Under the pieces are notes generated by a model that did no database searches, was not told the origin of the DNA, and was given only the letters and a program-made list of their open reading frames with translations. The translations under genes and the position numbers were made by a program. Below, one piece after another: positions 8,186-16,505 of a DNA stretch of 64,000 nucleotides. The stretch is from Lysinibacillus sp. PLM2 (lineage in GTDB: Bacteria > Bacillota > Bacilli > Bacillales_A > Planococcaceae). Positions within the stretch are counted from its first letter, which is position 1; each line of letters starts with the position of its first letter. The stretch covers positions 360,001 through 424,000 of the forward strand of contig AP025689.1 of NCBI GenBank assembly GCA_023168345.1, in the 5' to 3' direction.

Positions 8186-9426
8186 TGTTTTATAAACCAT
8201 TGCAAACACCAAGTAGAACCATAATGACTCCAGGACCTGTTGAAGTAGATCCAAGAGTGTTGCAGGCAATGAGTACACCCATTCTTGGGCAGTTCGATCC
8301 AGCTTTTACGGATATTATGAATGAAGTGATGGAGATGCTACGCTCCCTATTCCAAACGGAAAATAAGTGGGCATTCCCGATAGACGGTACTTCAAGATCA
8401 GGAAATGAAGCGTTGATATCAAGTGTCATTGAGTCAGGCGATAAAGTTCTTGTACCGATTTTCGGACGCTTTGGTCATCTGCTAGTTGAAATATGTGAGC
8501 GTTATGGCGCTGAAGTTCATACGATGGAAACAAAGTGGGGTACGGTTTTTGACCAACAAGACATCATTAATGAAATGAAAAAGGTTCAGCCGAAAGTAGT
8601 GGCTGTTGTTCATGGTGAGACATCAACAGGCTGTATGCAACCGTTAAATGAGTTAGGAAAGGCATGCCGTGAGCTAGGTGTATTGCTCATAGTTGATGCA
8701 GTTGCTTCTATTGGTGGTGTTAATATCCCAGTAGATGAATGGTATATTGATGGGATTATCGGTGGTACACAGAAATGTTTATCTGTACCATCTGGAATGG
8801 CACCAATTACGTATAATGATCGAATAGAAGCAATTATTCAAAAGCGTAAAAAAGTGGAATATGGTATTGCGACAGAAGAAGAGTTTACAACGAAACGTAC
8901 AAATATGATTCGAAGCAATTACTTCGATTTAGCGATGCTTCAGGATTATTGGGGACCAAGACGTTTAAATCATCATACTGAGGCGACGTCTATGTTATAT
9001 GCATTGCGAGAAGGATTGCGTCTTGTGTTAGATGAAGGATTGTATGAGCGTTTTGGCCGTCATAGCTATCATGAGGCCGCGTTAATTGAAGGAATCGAAG
9101 CTATGGGATTAAAAATATTTGGCGATCGTTCTTGCAAACTTCCGACAGTGACATGTATTGAAATTCCCGAAGGGGTGGATGGTGAACTAGTTCGAAAATT
9201 AATGCTTGAGCAATTTGGAGTTGAAATTGCTTCATCATTTGGTCCGCTGCAAGGAAAGATTTGGCGCATTGGCACAATGGGATATAGCTGTAGAAAAGAA
9301 AATGTATTAACTGTGTTATATGCATTGGAGGCTGCATTAATCCGTAGCGGTTTTGAACCGATTCGTGGTGAGGGTGTGCAGGCAGCTCTTGATTATTATG
9401 AAGCACCTGTTTTCATCTCTTTTTAG
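8185..9426 (+). CDS. pucG: (S)-ureidoglycine-glyoxylate aminotransferase
   Basis: 413-residue PLP-dependent class V aminotransferase. It moves the amino group of ureidoglycine to glyoxylate, giving oxalurate and glycine. TPGPVEVDPRVL at the N-terminus, HGETSTG near 140, VDAVASIGG near 172 and GGTQKCLSVPSG near 193 (with the PLP-binding Lys) are all in place; the C-terminal domain reads MGYSCRKENV. The ATG shares one base with the pucF stop, with GGGGG nine bases upstream. Serine-glyoxylate aminotransferases are close relatives, but its position between pucF and pucH fixes the role. Confidence 0.88.
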   Translation: MFYKPLQTPSRTIMTPGPVEVDPRVLQAMSTPILGQFDPAFTDIMNEVMEMLRSLFQTENKWAFPIDGTSRSGNEALISSVIESGDKVLVPIFGRFGHLLVEICERYGAEVHTMETKWGTVFDQQDIINEMKKVQPKVVAVVHGETSTGCMQPLNELGKACRELGVLLIVDAVASIGGVNIPVDEWYIDGIIGGTQKCLSVPSGMAPITYNDRIEAIIQKRKKVEYGIATEEEFTTKRTNMIRSNYFDLAMLQDYWGPRRLNHHTEATSMLYALREGLRLVLDEGLYERFGRHSYHEAALIEGIEAMGLKIFGDRSCKLPTVTCIEIPEGVDGELVRKLMLEQFGVEIASSFGPLQGKIWRIGTMGYSCRKENVLTVLYALEAALIRSGFEPIRGEGVQAALDYYEAPVFISF

Positions 9427-9440
9427 GAAGGGGAAGTATC

Positions 9441-10736
9441 ATGGCATATGACCTTATTTTAAAAAAAGGAACAGTTGTAGAACCACACCAAGTCTCGGTA
9501 CGTGATATCGCAGTGAAGGATGGTGTAATCGTAAAAATCGCTCCTTCAATTGATATGGAAGACGTGCAAGTGGTCGATTTAGAGGGCAAGTTTGTTTTAC
9601 CTGGTGCCATTGATGTCCATGTGCATTTTAATGAACCGGGAAACGTTGAGTGGGAAGGGATTGAAACAGGCTCTAAAATGCTTGCTGCTGGTGGTGTAAC
9701 GATGTATTTTGATATGCCATTAAATAGCGATCCCCCGACGATTAATGTACCTGCCTTAGCGCTAAAGGAAAAATTATCGAAGGAAAAGTCTGTGATTGAT
9801 TATCGATTTTGGGGAGGTCTTGTTCCAGAAAATATTGGGGAACTTGAGGCGCTAGCTGAAACAGGCGTTATTGGATTTAAAGCTTTTATTTCAAATTCTG
9901 GATTTGAGCCCTTTTCTTCGGTAAATAACCAGTCTTTGTTAATAGGTATGAAAAGGATAAGTAAATTAGATAAAATTTTAGCTTTGCATGCGGAAAGTGA
10001 TGAAATGACGAGCTTTCTACAAGCTGAAAAAATAGCGAATGGAAAATTAACGCCAAAGGATTATTGTGAATCAAGACCAATCGCAGCAGAAGTAGAAGCG
10101 GTTGTTCGTGCATTAAGCTATGCTGAAATTACAGGTTGCGCCCTTCACTTTGTTCATATTAGTAGTCCGGAAGCTGTTGGAATTATACATGAGGCAAAGG
10201 GGCGCGGTTTAGACGTAACGCTCGAAACCTGTGCACATTATTTGCTGTTTAATGACGAAGCCTTTGAAGAACATGGGGTTTTTGCCAAATGTGCACCACC
10301 TCTTCGCCCACCAAATGTCCAAAATGATTTAGTAACATTATTGGTAGAAGGGAAAATTGATTTCATTACTTCTGATCATTCTCCTTGTTCTCCGCACTTG
10401 AAGGATTTAAGTGAGCATAGCTTTTTTGAAGCATGGGGAGGGATTAGCGGCGGACAGTATACCCTACTAGCAATGTTAAAGGTTGCGAAGGAAAAGGATT
10501 TACCGCTAACAAAAGTATCGGAATTAACAGCTCAAGCACCAGCAGAAAGGTTCGGCATTACTCAGAAAGGCAGGATTGCAAAAGGTTATGATGCAGACTT
10601 TGCTATCGTAGAGGAAGTACCTTTTGTTGTGACGAAGGAAAATATGTTGGCAAAGCATAAACAATCCCTATATGAAGGCTATGAATTTACGCATAGTATC
10701 GTAGCTACCTATTGTCGCGGGAATAAAGTGTTTTAA
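9441..10736 (+). CDS. pucH: Allantoinase
   Basis: 431-residue cyclic amidohydrolase opening allantoin to allantoate. The metal ligands are visible: DVHVHFNEPG near residue 57 (two His), the lysine to be carbamylated in GFKAFIS near 145, LHAES near 182, HFVHISS near 235 and TSDHSPC near 310 (Asp). The ATG follows AGGAAGGGGAAG. Third gene of the pucFGH operon, 14 bases after pucG, ending before a good terminator. Dihydropyrimidinases and dihydroorotases share the fold; the cluster argues for allantoin. Confidence 0.9.
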   Translation: MAYDLILKKGTVVEPHQVSVRDIAVKDGVIVKIAPSIDMEDVQVVDLEGKFVLPGAIDVHVHFNEPGNVEWEGIETGSKMLAAGGVTMYFDMPLNSDPPTINVPALALKEKLSKEKSVIDYRFWGGLVPENIGELEALAETGVIGFKAFISNSGFEPFSSVNNQSLLIGMKRISKLDKILALHAESDEMTSFLQAEKIANGKLTPKDYCESRPIAAEVEAVVRALSYAEITGCALHFVHISSPEAVGIIHEAKGRGLDVTLETCAHYLLFNDEAFEEHGVFAKCAPPLRPPNVQNDLVTLLVEGKIDFITSDHSPCSPHLKDLSEHSFFEAWGGISGGQYTLLAMLKVAKEKDLPLTKVSELTAQAPAERFGITQKGRIAKGYDADFAIVEEVPFVVTKENMLAKHKQSLYEGYEFTHSIVATYCRGNKVF

Positions 10737-10773
10737 AATATATCCAAGTACTTCCGTATTAATAGGGCATACT

Positions 10774-10816
10774 CTAAAGAGGCTTGATTTTCTAATCAGG
10801 TCTCTTTGATTTTTTA
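10774..10816 (+). terminator. Terminator of the pucFGH operon
   Basis: Long hairpin AAAGAG...CTTGATT / AATCAGG...CTCTTT, followed by GATTTTTT. Confidence 0.75.
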
Positions 10817-10986
10817 AAAGTATTCACGTTGTGTAAAATAGAAGTGAGAATTTTCAATGGCTAATTAGAAGACAAAATGTCGATTATGAATTTCTATTTT
10901 AACAAATTTCGATTATTTCCAAGGAAATATTCCATGAAATCCATTGAAATTTTATTTCTTCGACAAATGATAGAAGTGATGGGTAT

Positions 10987-11016
10987 GAAAAAACCGACAC
11001 CAGTGAGGCATCGGTC
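10987..11016 (-). terminator. Terminator for the small minus-strand membrane peptide gene
   Basis: CCGACACC pairs with GGCATCGG around the loop AGTGA; on the minus strand the stem runs into TTTTTTC. It lies about 45 bases downstream of the 26-codon gene at 11062-11142. Confidence 0.6.
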
Positions 11017-11061
11017 AAAGTGAGGTGTATGAAAAGGGTTAATAGATAAAAACGTAATTCA

Positions 11062-11142
11062 TTATTTTTCTTTTTTACTATCAAATAAACCTAATGCAAC
11101 TGCTACTGCAATACCAATCGCTACCCAAGATGCAAAATTCAT
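11062..11142 (-). CDS. Small membrane peptide (26 residues)
   Basis: Minus-strand reading frame encoding MNFASWVAIGIAVAVALGLF followed by the charged tail DSKKEK. One 18-residue hydrophobic helix with a positive C-terminus is typical of small single-pass membrane peptides. GGTGAT, part of the perfect anti-16S sequence, lies seven bases before the ATG, and an intrinsic terminator lies just downstream on the same strand. That gives a complete tiny transcription unit in the otherwise empty 617 bases between pucH and the Nudix gene. I do not recognise the family; a regulator of a membrane protein or a weak toxin are both possible. Confidence 0.5.
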   Translation of the reverse strand: MNFASWVAIGIAVAVALGLFDSKKEK

Positions 11143-11353
11143 TATCATCACCAACCGATCTCTTTCTTCATATATACGAAGCGAAGAGAGGAAAGTTTCG
11201 AATATTTATTTGTTCTTATTCTATTCAGTTTCATACTATCACTTTAGGGACATGTGCGTAGAATTGGAAATAAGTCTAAAAAACGACTACCCATTAAGAT
11301 GCAAAATTAAATATTCAGGATAAATTGAAAGTGGGTTTAAAGGAGACCGTCAA

Positions 11354-11809
11354 ATGACAGAAGACCAAGAGTATTATAAGTTTTTGAGGAAGTATGTTGG
11401 AACAAAGCCTTTAATATTACCAGGCTCCACGGTAATTATTTTAAATGAAAATGGGGAGGTTTTACTGCAAAAGAGACCCGAAGGAAGATGGGGGTTGCCA
11501 GGTGGATTAATGAATCTTGGTGAAAGCTTTGAACAAGTAGCCATTCGAGAAGTGTTAGAGGAAACGGGCTTACATATTCGGAATCTTAGACTGCTTCATG
11601 TTTTTTCGGGAGAAGAATTTTATACGAAAGCCCCAAATGGTGATGAATTTTATGGAGTGACAGCAGTTTTTTTAACAAATGAAGGAGAAGGGGAACTACA
11701 TAAACATTCCTCTGAAACAATTGATATACAGTATTTTAACTGTCGCAAATTACCAGATAGAATGGTTGGGAGTCATCGTAGGTTTATTGAACAGTTTGTG
11801 TGTAGCTAA
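11354..11809 (+). CDS. Nudix hydrolase (MutT/ADP-ribose pyrophosphatase-like)
   Basis: 151-residue Nudix protein that hydrolyses a nucleoside diphosphate linked to another group. The Nudix box is complete: PGGLMNLGESFEQVAIREVL followed by EETGL (about residues 48-72), with all three glutamates that bind the metal. AAAGGAG precedes the ATG. It stands in front of a second, unrelated Nudix gene 60 bases downstream. The substrate cannot be told from sequence. Confidence 0.85.
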   Translation: MTEDQEYYKFLRKYVGTKPLILPGSTVIILNENGEVLLQKRPEGRWGLPGGLMNLGESFEQVAIREVLEETGLHIRNLRLLHVFSGEEFYTKAPNGDEFYGVTAVFLTNEGEGELHKHSSETIDIQYFNCRKLPDRMVGSHRRFIEQFVCS

Positions 11810-11869
11810 AGTCCATGAGTATGGCTAATTATGTTAGAGTATAAGAAACATTAAATAAAGGAGTACGCT

Positions 11870-12436
11870 ATGAATCTGAAACGACAAATCGAAAATTATA
11901 AACCTTACAACGCACAAGAAACAAAGGATCAAGAGGTCATTCTGAAATATATGGATACATTCGATAATTTATTAGTTCGTGATAATGAATTCGCTCACTT
12001 TACTGCATCCGCGTGGCTTGTCAATCAAAATCATACAAAAGTATTGATGGCATATCACAATATTTATAATTCATGGTCATGGGTTGGTGGACATGCAGAT
12101 GGTGAAGAGGATTTACTCAAAGTCGCTATTAAGGAGGCGAAGGAAGAAACGGGATTAAGTCTAGTCAAACCAGTATCAGAGGAGATTTATTCGATCGAAA
12201 TTTTAGGAGTACCAGCTCATGAAAAACGAGGAAAGCACGTAGCGACACATGTTCATTTAAATATTACATATTTATTAGAAGCTGACGAAAATGAGCTAAC
12301 AAAAGTAAAGCCTGATGAAAATAGTGCGATTCAGTGGATGGGACTGAAAGAAGCTATTGAGAAAAGTTCAGAACCGGAAATGAAAGTTGTTTATAAAAAA
12401 TTGAATGAGAAATTGACTATATATAGTCAGCTGTAA
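11870..12436 (+). CDS. Nudix hydrolase
   Basis: 188-residue Nudix protein. GGHADGEEDLLKVAIKEAKE then ETGL (about residues 69-92) forms the box, with GG replacing the more common PGG. An N-terminal extension of about 40 residues precedes the fold, as in the cytosolic Nudix proteins of Bacillus near 180-200 residues. AAAGGAG lies before the ATG. A shared bidirectional terminator follows. The preceding Nudix gene is probably co-transcribed. Substrate unknown. Confidence 0.83.
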   Translation: MNLKRQIENYKPYNAQETKDQEVILKYMDTFDNLLVRDNEFAHFTASAWLVNQNHTKVLMAYHNIYNSWSWVGGHADGEEDLLKVAIKEAKEETGLSLVKPVSEEIYSIEILGVPAHEKRGKHVATHVHLNITYLLEADENELTKVKPDENSAIQWMGLKEAIEKSSEPEMKVVYKKLNEKLTIYSQL

Positions 12437-12445
12437 AATAAAAAA

Positions 12446-12480
12446 GAAATGCCGTTATTCAATTGGAAACGGCATTTTTA
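12446..12480. terminator. Bidirectional terminator between Nudix and glutathione peroxidase genes
   Basis: Perfect 10-bp stem AAATGCCGTT/AACGGCATTT (12447-12456 with 12468-12477), with an A-run on the left and TTTTTA on the right; serves the two convergent genes. Confidence 0.8.
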
Positions 12481-12525
12481 TGATGAAATTAAACTCACTG
12501 ACTGCGCTATAATAAAAGAACCAAT

Positions 12526-13002
12526 TTACAATATTTTTTGGATATCGTCATCAATCTTCTCTGGTTCGGTTGTGGGTGCATAGCGTTCAATAACATTGCC
12601 ATTTTTATCGATTAAAAACTTCGTGAAATTCCATTTAATATTTTTTGATAAAACACCCTTTTTCTGCTCTTTTAAAAACTTAAATAAGGGATCAGCATTA
12701 TCGCCATTGACATCGATTTTTGCAAACATTGGAAATGTGACGCCGTAATTCATCTGGCAAAATTGTAAGGTTTCATCAATATCATTAAATTCCTGATTAT
12801 TGAACTGATCACAAGGGAAACCGAGAATTTCGAGCCCTTGCTCCTTGTATTTATCATAAAGTTCCTGAAGACCTTTAAATTGTGGTGTTAGCCCGCATTT
12901 GCTTGCAGTATTAACGATAAGTAATGGTTTCCCCTCATAATCTTTAAGTGATTTCATTTCCCCAGTAGGTAGCTTTACGGAAAAGTCGTAAACAGTTGTC
13001 AT
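12526..13002 (-). CDS. Glutathione peroxidase-family thiol peroxidase
   Basis: 158-residue peroxidase reducing hydroperoxides, in bacteria usually with thioredoxin. The active-site segment is [11 protein letters not shown] (Cys instead of selenocysteine, near residue 36), then [11 protein letters not shown] with the second conserved Cys and Gln near 75, and the [10 protein letters not shown] motif near 122. The start is the ATG at 13002 with GGAGGG seven bases upstream; the longer frame to 13041 includes that ribosome binding site and is rejected. Single-gene unit, convergent with the Nudix pair. Confidence 0.9.
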   Translation of the reverse strand: MTTVYDFSVKLPTGEMKSLKDYEGKPLLIVNTASKCGLTPQFKGLQELYDKYKEQGLEILGFPCDQFNNQEFNDIDETLQFCQMNYGVTFPMFAKIDVNGDNADPLFKFLKEQKKGVLSKNIKWNFTKFLIDKNGNVIERYAPTTEPEKIDDDIQKIL

Positions 13003-13199
13003 CTTGTATCCCTCCATTGTTTCTTTATTAACATCGTACACAATATGATGAATTCTTGGCTAATGAATAGCTTCATCTTTAGAAAAGTGGATTGTAAACA
13101 CTATGGTTTATTAAAGAAAATTCTAAATATATCATTATCTTTCCCCTTTCAAAATATATTAGTAAAAGATAAGTAATTATGAAGGGGGATTCTAATTAT

Positions 13200-14060
13200 T
13201 TGGCTACTGTTATTGCAACTATTAACTTAAAGGGTGGCGTAGCAAAAACAACGACAAGTGTTGGACTAGCTGAGATTCTTTCATCTGAATTTAAAAAGAA
13301 GGTGCTTTTCATCGATCTAGATCCTCAAACGAATGGTACAACGATGTTAATTGGTGAGCATGCATGGAAAGAGTTGAACGACCAAGGCTATACATTAGCG
13401 CGTTTATTTGAAAGCGCATTAAAGCCGAATGAATACATCTTTGATTTAGAAAATACGTTGCAACGTAATGTATCCAATATTTTATCTGTGATGAGTCTAG
13501 ATCTGATTCCCTCTAGTTTAGATTTGATTAAAGTACAGGACGAACTAGCAAAAGTGCCAATGGGTCCACTATATACAAATAATCCAACGGACATTTTACG
13601 AAAAGCGATTCAGCCGATTCTAAACAACTATGATTATATATTAATTGATTGTCCACCGAATCTTGGCATTATTACCCTCAATGGCCTTCGAATTGCAGAT
13701 GGCTATATGATTCCTACGATTCCAGATGTGCTTTCCACATACGGTATTCCACAAATTATAAACCGTGTAAATGACTTCGCATGGGAAATTGGTTACCCAA
13801 TTGAGACATTAGGTATAGTAATAACGAAGTATAAGGAAAATTCTAATATTCATAAAACAACTTTGAGAAAATTAAAGCGAGAAATCGATGCACCACTACT
13901 CAATGGAATTTTTAAAGAAAATAACCAAATGGCAAGTGCAGCTGATTTCACAATGACCTATGCGACATTCCGTCAAAAATGGGGCTATGGAGGTCAATTT
14001 GATGCCTTTTACAGCTTAGCTAATGAAATAGTGGAGAGGTATGAAAGAAATGAACATTGA
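13200..14060 (+). CDS. Orphan ParA/Soj-family ATPase
   Basis: 286-residue ParA-type ATPase. The deviant Walker A motif KGGVAKTTT near residue 11 carries the signature lysine, DLDPQTNGT near 43 is the switch I/Walker A' region, and LIDCPPNLG near 130 is Walker B. Such ATPases position plasmids, chromosomes or protein complexes on the nucleoid or membrane. The start chosen is TTG at 13200, which gives the standard beginning MATVIATINLKGG and has AAGGGGG upstream; the ATG at 13179 lies before that site. There is no ParB or parS nearby. The downstream gene overlaps by 11 bases and is the likely partner. Not the chromosomal Soj, which sits with spo0J near oriC. Confidence 0.85.
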   Translation: MATVIATINLKGGVAKTTTSVGLAEILSSEFKKKVLFIDLDPQTNGTTMLIGEHAWKELNDQGYTLARLFESALKPNEYIFDLENTLQRNVSNILSVMSLDLIPSSLDLIKVQDELAKVPMGPLYTNNPTDILRKAIQPILNNYDYILIDCPPNLGIITLNGLRIADGYMIPTIPDVLSTYGIPQIINRVNDFAWEIGYPIETLGIVITKYKENSNIHKTTLRKLKREIDAPLLNGIFKENNQMASAADFTMTYATFRQKWGYGGQFDAFYSLANEIVERYERNEH

Positions 14061-14505
14061 AATGAAACTCTTGGAATTATTCAAAGTGATTTTACAAGAA
14101 ATTAATGTAAATAAAGAATTTGCTAAGAAAATTGAGATGGTTTTCTCAGAGAAAGAGGTACACAAGAATGAGCAAAAAGGAAAATCCTCAAGGAAACCTA
14201 AACTAGAGACAACGGCAAGCGCCACTACTACAACCACTTCAACTACTACGAAAAAAAGAACAAGAAAAAGAAACCCAGCATTATTCAACCCAGAAATCGT
14301 CCTAAGTGAAAAAGGAAAAGAGGGACTTTTCGATTCATTAAATCAATTAGAAATCGATCAACTTAAAGACATCGTTTCAGAATACGGTATGGATCCAGCT
14401 AAAAAAGTGATGCGATGGAGAACAAAAGAAAAGATTGTAACCCATATATTAGAGGTGACCAACAACTGGATGCAAAAAGGAGAAGCATTTCGAAGGTTAT
14501 ACTAA
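14050..14505 (+). CDS. Putative partner of the ParA ATPase, Thr-rich linker protein
   Basis: 151-residue protein of unknown family, translationally coupled to the ParA gene. It has three parts: an acidic/basic helix (about residues 1-40), a low-complexity linker rich in Thr then Lys/Arg (about 55-80, TTTTTSTTTKKRTRKR), and a compact C-terminal domain (about 85-150, ending EAFRRLY) in which LDQLKDIVSEYGMD resembles a SAP-like helix pair. The basic linker suggests nucleic-acid contact. The start chosen is the ATG at 14050, ten bases after GGAGAGG; the ATG at 14041 touches that site. ParA-type ATPases need a stimulating partner, and this is the only candidate. Function inferred from context. Confidence 0.65.
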   Translation: MNIEMKLLELFKVILQEINVNKEFAKKIEMVFSEKEVHKNEQKGKSSRKPKLETTASATTTTTSTTTKKRTRKRNPALFNPEIVLSEKGKEGLFDSLNQLEIDQLKDIVSEYGMDPAKKVMRWRTKEKIVTHILEVTNNWMQKGEAFRRLY

Positions 14506-14660
14506 AATTATAACCCTATAAATTTAATTCTCGAACTGGAGTAGAAATTTGTTAGTTTTACTCTTTTTTATTCACATTTTAGTAAGATTTATCATCTTGT
14601 AGAAAGGTATTTTGGGTGTCATAATTAGTGGGTAATTTTATTCATGAAAGGAATGTCAAC

Positions 14661-15914
14661 ATGTATAAAACTGTAGTGAACAAACTGAATAATGGTCTTT
14701 ACATGTGGCAAGATGATAGATTCTTATGGGTTAATAATAGCTTTGCTGAAATATTTGGTTATGAAATAGAAGAATTTCAGTCGTTTAATAAGTGGGAATT
14801 AATATATAATGAGGATCGCGATCAATTGGCGCAAGCAATTGACAGTATAACTAATGGAAAAATTGAACAATTCGAAATTGAAATTAGAGGAATACGAAAA
14901 GATAAAAAAATGATTTATATTTCTGTAAGTAGCAAGCGAATTATGTTTGAAAATAAACCTTCCGCTGTTGGTTCCGTCTTTGATATAACTGAACGGAAAG
15001 ATTTGGAAAAGCGTTTAAAAGAAAGTAATGAACGTTACCGTAACCTTGTTGAGAATTCAGCGGTAGGCATTATGGTACAACAAAATGGAGTGATTGAGTA
15101 CGTAAACTCTATGGCAATACGGTTATTAGGGGCAGAATCTTCTGAAGAACTAATTGGTCAATCAATTTATCAATTTGTTCATGAGATCTATAAAGAGAAA
15201 GTATCAAATCGAATTCAACAAATCACAAATTTGGGCGAAACGGTTCCTATGATGCATCAAAAGCTTCGTCGATTGGACGGAAGATCGATTGATGTTGAAA
15301 CTAGTGGAATGCCCATTCATTTTAATGGAGAGCCTGCAGTAGAAGTTACTTTTTGGGATGTAACGAAAAAGAAGCAAGAAGAGGAACTAATGAAGTACCG
15401 TGCTTATCATGATTTAGTAACAGATTTACCAAATCGTCATAAATTCCAAAAGGATTTTGATGAAGAATTTAATCATGACCGTCAATTTACGATGCTTTTC
15501 ATAGATATAGAAGACGTAAGAGATATTTTAGAACAACATGGTGTCCAAGCTACAAATATGTTGCTTATAAAATTAGCTGGACGATTACTAGGAGCAATGG
15601 AACAAAAAGGTCTAGTGTATCGTTTGGAAACCGATCTTTTTGCAGTAGTACTTCCAGGAGAAGTGAATGATCGGGATTTATTTAAGATTGTTGCCAAAAT
15701 AAGAAGTATGATTCAACAGCCGGTTTATTTAAATAATACAATCATGCAAGTGTCTATTAATATCGGTGTTGTGTATTACCCGAAAGATGGAGCGACATTA
15801 GAAATGATCCTTCAGCATGCTCAGCTTGCAAACATGCATGCCAAAAAAGCAGGAACGATCATGAAAAGTATGATGGTTAATAATACGATAAAACCTTTTA
15901 AAGGGGAGTTATAA
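14661..15914 (+). CDS. PAS-PAS protein with degenerate GGDEF domain
   Basis: 417-residue soluble signalling protein. Two PAS sensor domains (about 5-115 and 125-250, each ending in an FDITERK or FWDVTKK type segment) precede a GGDEF fold (about 255-410, starting YHDLVTDLPNRHKFQ). The signature loop reads RLETDLFAVV instead of GGDEF, so diguanylate cyclase activity is very unlikely; a GTP- or c-di-GMP-binding or structural role remains. No EAL domain follows. The start is the ATG at 14661, with AAAGGA eight bases upstream; a GTG at 14628 has no ribosome binding site. Monocistronic. Confidence 0.82.
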   Translation: MYKTVVNKLNNGLYMWQDDRFLWVNNSFAEIFGYEIEEFQSFNKWELIYNEDRDQLAQAIDSITNGKIEQFEIEIRGIRKDKKMIYISVSSKRIMFENKPSAVGSVFDITERKDLEKRLKESNERYRNLVENSAVGIMVQQNGVIEYVNSMAIRLLGAESSEELIGQSIYQFVHEIYKEKVSNRIQQITNLGETVPMMHQKLRRLDGRSIDVETSGMPIHFNGEPAVEVTFWDVTKKKQEEELMKYRAYHDLVTDLPNRHKFQKDFDEEFNHDRQFTMLFIDIEDVRDILEQHGVQATNMLLIKLAGRLLGAMEQKGLVYRLETDLFAVVLPGEVNDRDLFKIVAKIRSMIQQPVYLNNTIMQVSINIGVVYYPKDGATLEMILQHAQLANMHAKKAGTIMKSMMVNNTIKPFKGEL

Positions 15915-15959
15915 CTGTGGACAGACTCAGATTTTTTCGAGAATGTTTACAGTTTTTTT
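15915..15959 (+). terminator. Possible terminator after the PAS-GGDEF gene
   Basis: CTGTGGAC (15915-15922) pairs with GTTTACAG (15945-15952) using two G-U pairs, followed by seven T. Confidence 0.5.
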
Positions 15960-16505
15960 GTAGGAGTAGAACTTTTAATGTGGATTTCATTTTGAATAGC
16001 TAGGATAAAATTAAAACAGAGGATGATAATACGCACCGAGCCTGAAAAGTTTTGGAAAAATCATGCAATCCGGGATCGGCCGAACTCCCGAATAAAACTT
16101 CATTAAGTCTATACCGCGTGAATTGAACTCCTGAAAATAATCTCTTCATTTGCCCATAATATTCGAGACTAATGAAAATCCATCACTGTGAAGGTTTTTC
16201 CGTTAAGGAAAAACATAAATAGACATTAAACAAAATATGAAAATCCATGCTAAAAGTTCAAAAAAATAGATTGATTTTTATCATTTTTAAGAATATTATC
16301 AAGAAGATTATCATTGGGAATAATAAAAAAGTTATTCAATAATGGTAATTTATGTAAAATAATAAGGATAAATTTTCTAATTTAACCGAATTGGGAAAAG
16401 AAAACTTTTAAGAGTAGGTGAGAGTCGATTAGTTTCAATATATGAGTCTGCTAATAACACGATTTTAAACAAAAGATAATTAAACTTCATTTGGGGGAAC
16501 CGATA
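15960..16505. other. Gene-free 546-bp leader region of the SLH protein gene
   Basis: No reading frame with a ribosome binding site. Two hairpins stand out: CGGGA/TCCCG at 16071-16090 inside a GC-richer patch (16030-16095), and GTTTTTCC/GGAAAAAC at 16194-16214. The GC-richer patch does not match a riboswitch that I know. The part from 16215 on is AT-rich, as expected for promoters of a strongly expressed surface protein. Confidence 0.5.

Noticed and set aside
14016-14288. Minus-strand frame of 90 codons rich in Val and Phe
   Set aside because: It is the mirror of the Thr-rich linker of the ParA partner; ACN/ACT repeats read as Val on the other strand. No ribosome binding site.
16021-16105. 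c-di-GMP (GEMM) riboswitch before the SLH gene
   Set aside because: The patch lacks the GCAAACC and ACGCAAAGC elements that define the c-di-GMP-I class, and the other classes do not fit either.
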